DNA from: Bacteroidota bacterium
Lineage (GTDB): Bacteria; Bacteroidota; Bacteroidia; Flavobacteriales_D; Crocinitomicaceae
Length of the DNA: 64,000 bases
NCBI GenBank assembly: GCA_016192075.1
Contig: JACPUU010000008.1
Location: 83,307 to 147,306, forward strand
Reading direction: 5' to 3'
The notes below the pieces were generated by a model. That model was not told where the DNA came from. It made no database searches and saw only the letters and a list, made by a program, of their open reading frames with translations. Below are positions 63,330-64,000 of the stretch, piece after piece. The translations under genes and the position numbers were made by a program. Within the stretch, counting starts at the first letter, position 1. Every line of letters starts with the position of its first letter.

Positions 63330-64000
63330 TTATTGTTTTACAACTCTGACTTCTTGCATGCTATCTTCATTTGAAATACGAACTACATAAACACCTCTTT
63401 CAAAAGCAGTCATGTTTAATTCGTAATTTCCTTTTACGTTATTCAGTTGAATTGATTTAACCAGTTTACCCTGAACATCAAAAACTTCAAGGTTTGCTGA
63501 TTCAACGTTTACATTCTGAATAGTCAGTACTTCTGAAACCGGGTTTGGATAAACCGATAATACGTCAGCTGTGATGTCAGTGATTCCTAATCCTACACAA
63601 TCATCCAGGGTTACTGTTACAGTTGCACTTTGATCCGGACAAACTCCGGTGCTGGCAACGGTGTAAGTAAAGCCATACGTTCCGGCTGCAAACATGTTCG
63701 ATTCAAAAATACCGTTTACCAACGCTCCTGAAGCATCATCATCTGTCCAGGTTCCACCTGAGTAAGGGAATCCAGTCAAATGCTGCAGAAGATAAATATC
63801 TCCAGAGTTACACAAAGTAACCGCATTATCACCTCCGGCGCTCAGAGCAGATTCAATTGTTATCGTTGTTCCAACAGTATCAGTTCCGCAAGAAGTTCCT
63901 TCTACATAATAGAACGGATATGTTCCGGCTGGTACACCTGTCAGGTCTATCACATTGCTTACCTCATTGCCCGGTGCTACATCCGGATTATACCAGGTTC
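63330..64000 (-). CDS. T9SS type A sorting-domain protein, N-terminal part outside the window
   Basis: The open frame continues to base 64000 without a start, so this is the C-terminal end of a larger protein. The visible 223 residues hold Ig-like or PKD-like blocks (GTYPFYYVEGTSCGTDTVGT, LTGFPYSGGTWTDDDASGAL) and a type A (Por) sorting domain: LSVYPNPVSEVLTIQNV, then LEVFDVQGKLVKSIQL and ERGVYVVRISNEDSMQEV, ending RVVKQ. Such proteins are secreted by T9SS and attached to surface lipopolysaccharide. The catalytic or binding domain is not visible. Confidence 0.9.
   Translation of the reverse strand, partial: TWYNPDVAPGNEVSNVIDLTGVPAGTYPFYYVEGTSCGTDTVGTTITIESALSAGGDNAVTLCNSGDIYLLQHLTGFPYSGGTWTDDDASGALVNGIFESNMFAAGTYGFTYTVASTGVCPDQSATVTVTLDDCVGLGITDITADVLSVYPNPVSEVLTIQNVNVESANLEVFDVQGKLVKSIQLNNVKGNYELNMTAFERGVYVVRISNEDSMQEVRVVKQ

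Overview
The window looks like chromosomal DNA of a gliding-type Bacteroidetes bacterium, most likely order Flavobacteriales; the closer placement (Crocinitomicaceae/Cryomorphaceae-like) is only a guess. The evidence is: many secreted proteins with Por/type IX secretion (T9SS) C-terminal sorting domains and a PorP/SprF-type partner; Bacteroidetes-style promoters (TTG, about 20 bases, TAnnTTTG); near absence of Shine-Dalgarno sites; and Bacteroidetes-specific gene sets (DUF3098, SDR-type threonine dehydrogenase, bacterial 3-hydroxyanthranilate dioxygenase).

Region 1 (1-10.2 kb, all minus strand) is the core translation/transcription cluster, read from right to left: rpsU, xerC/D-like recombinase, hpf, a chalcone-isomerase-like secreted protein, tRNA-Thr(TGT), tRNA-Tyr, tRNA-Gly, tRNA-Thr(GGT), tuf, tRNA-Trp, secE, nusG, rplK, rplA, rplJ, rplL and rpoB, which runs off the left edge. 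It holds several small palindromes, a broken duplicate of the tRNA-Trp 3' half, and a tRNA promoter that overlaps a terminator.

Region 2 (10.2-24.5 kb) is mostly minus-strand metabolism and envelope genes: acyl-CoA dehydrogenase, apt, a helix-hairpin-helix protein, an NSS-family amino-acid transporter with a previously unlisted 46-residue MetS-like subunit, a lipoprotein, a phosphate transporter with its DUF47 partner, an S41 protease/dCMP deaminase/SppA operon, two plus-strand glycosyltransferases and ftsE.

Region 3 (24.8-39.7 kb) is an envelope/secretion island of less familiar genes: a 1021-residue TPR protein overlapping a predicted outer-membrane barrel, another barrel, a pair of secreted paralogues of unknown family, a small VDYESQA-repeat protein, a decayed gene remnant, dusB and a PorP plus PKD/T9SS cargo pair.

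Region 4 (40-50.8 kb) has a membrane pyrophosphatase with an extra C-terminal tail, cysS, two tandem MORN-repeat paralogues, and amino-acid catabolism (threonine dehydrogenase; homogentisate dioxygenase and HPPD for tyrosine), then a YceI lipoprotein.

Region 5 (50.9-64 kb) has two very large T9SS type B cargo proteins around a conserved ftsX-DUF3098-uppP-truB-polyprenyl synthase run (cell division, undecaprenyl recycling, tRNA modification, isoprenoid chain), a third MORN lipoprotein, 3-hydroxyanthranilate dioxygenase and the C-terminus of a T9SS type A cargo protein cut by the right edge.

The most unusual non-coding signal is a pair of long terminator-position hairpins (8691-8753 and 36163-36226) whose stems differ in sequence but whose apical parts share the same motif, as expected for a structured RNA family. 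No CRISPR array, prophage, insertion sequence or rRNA gene was seen.
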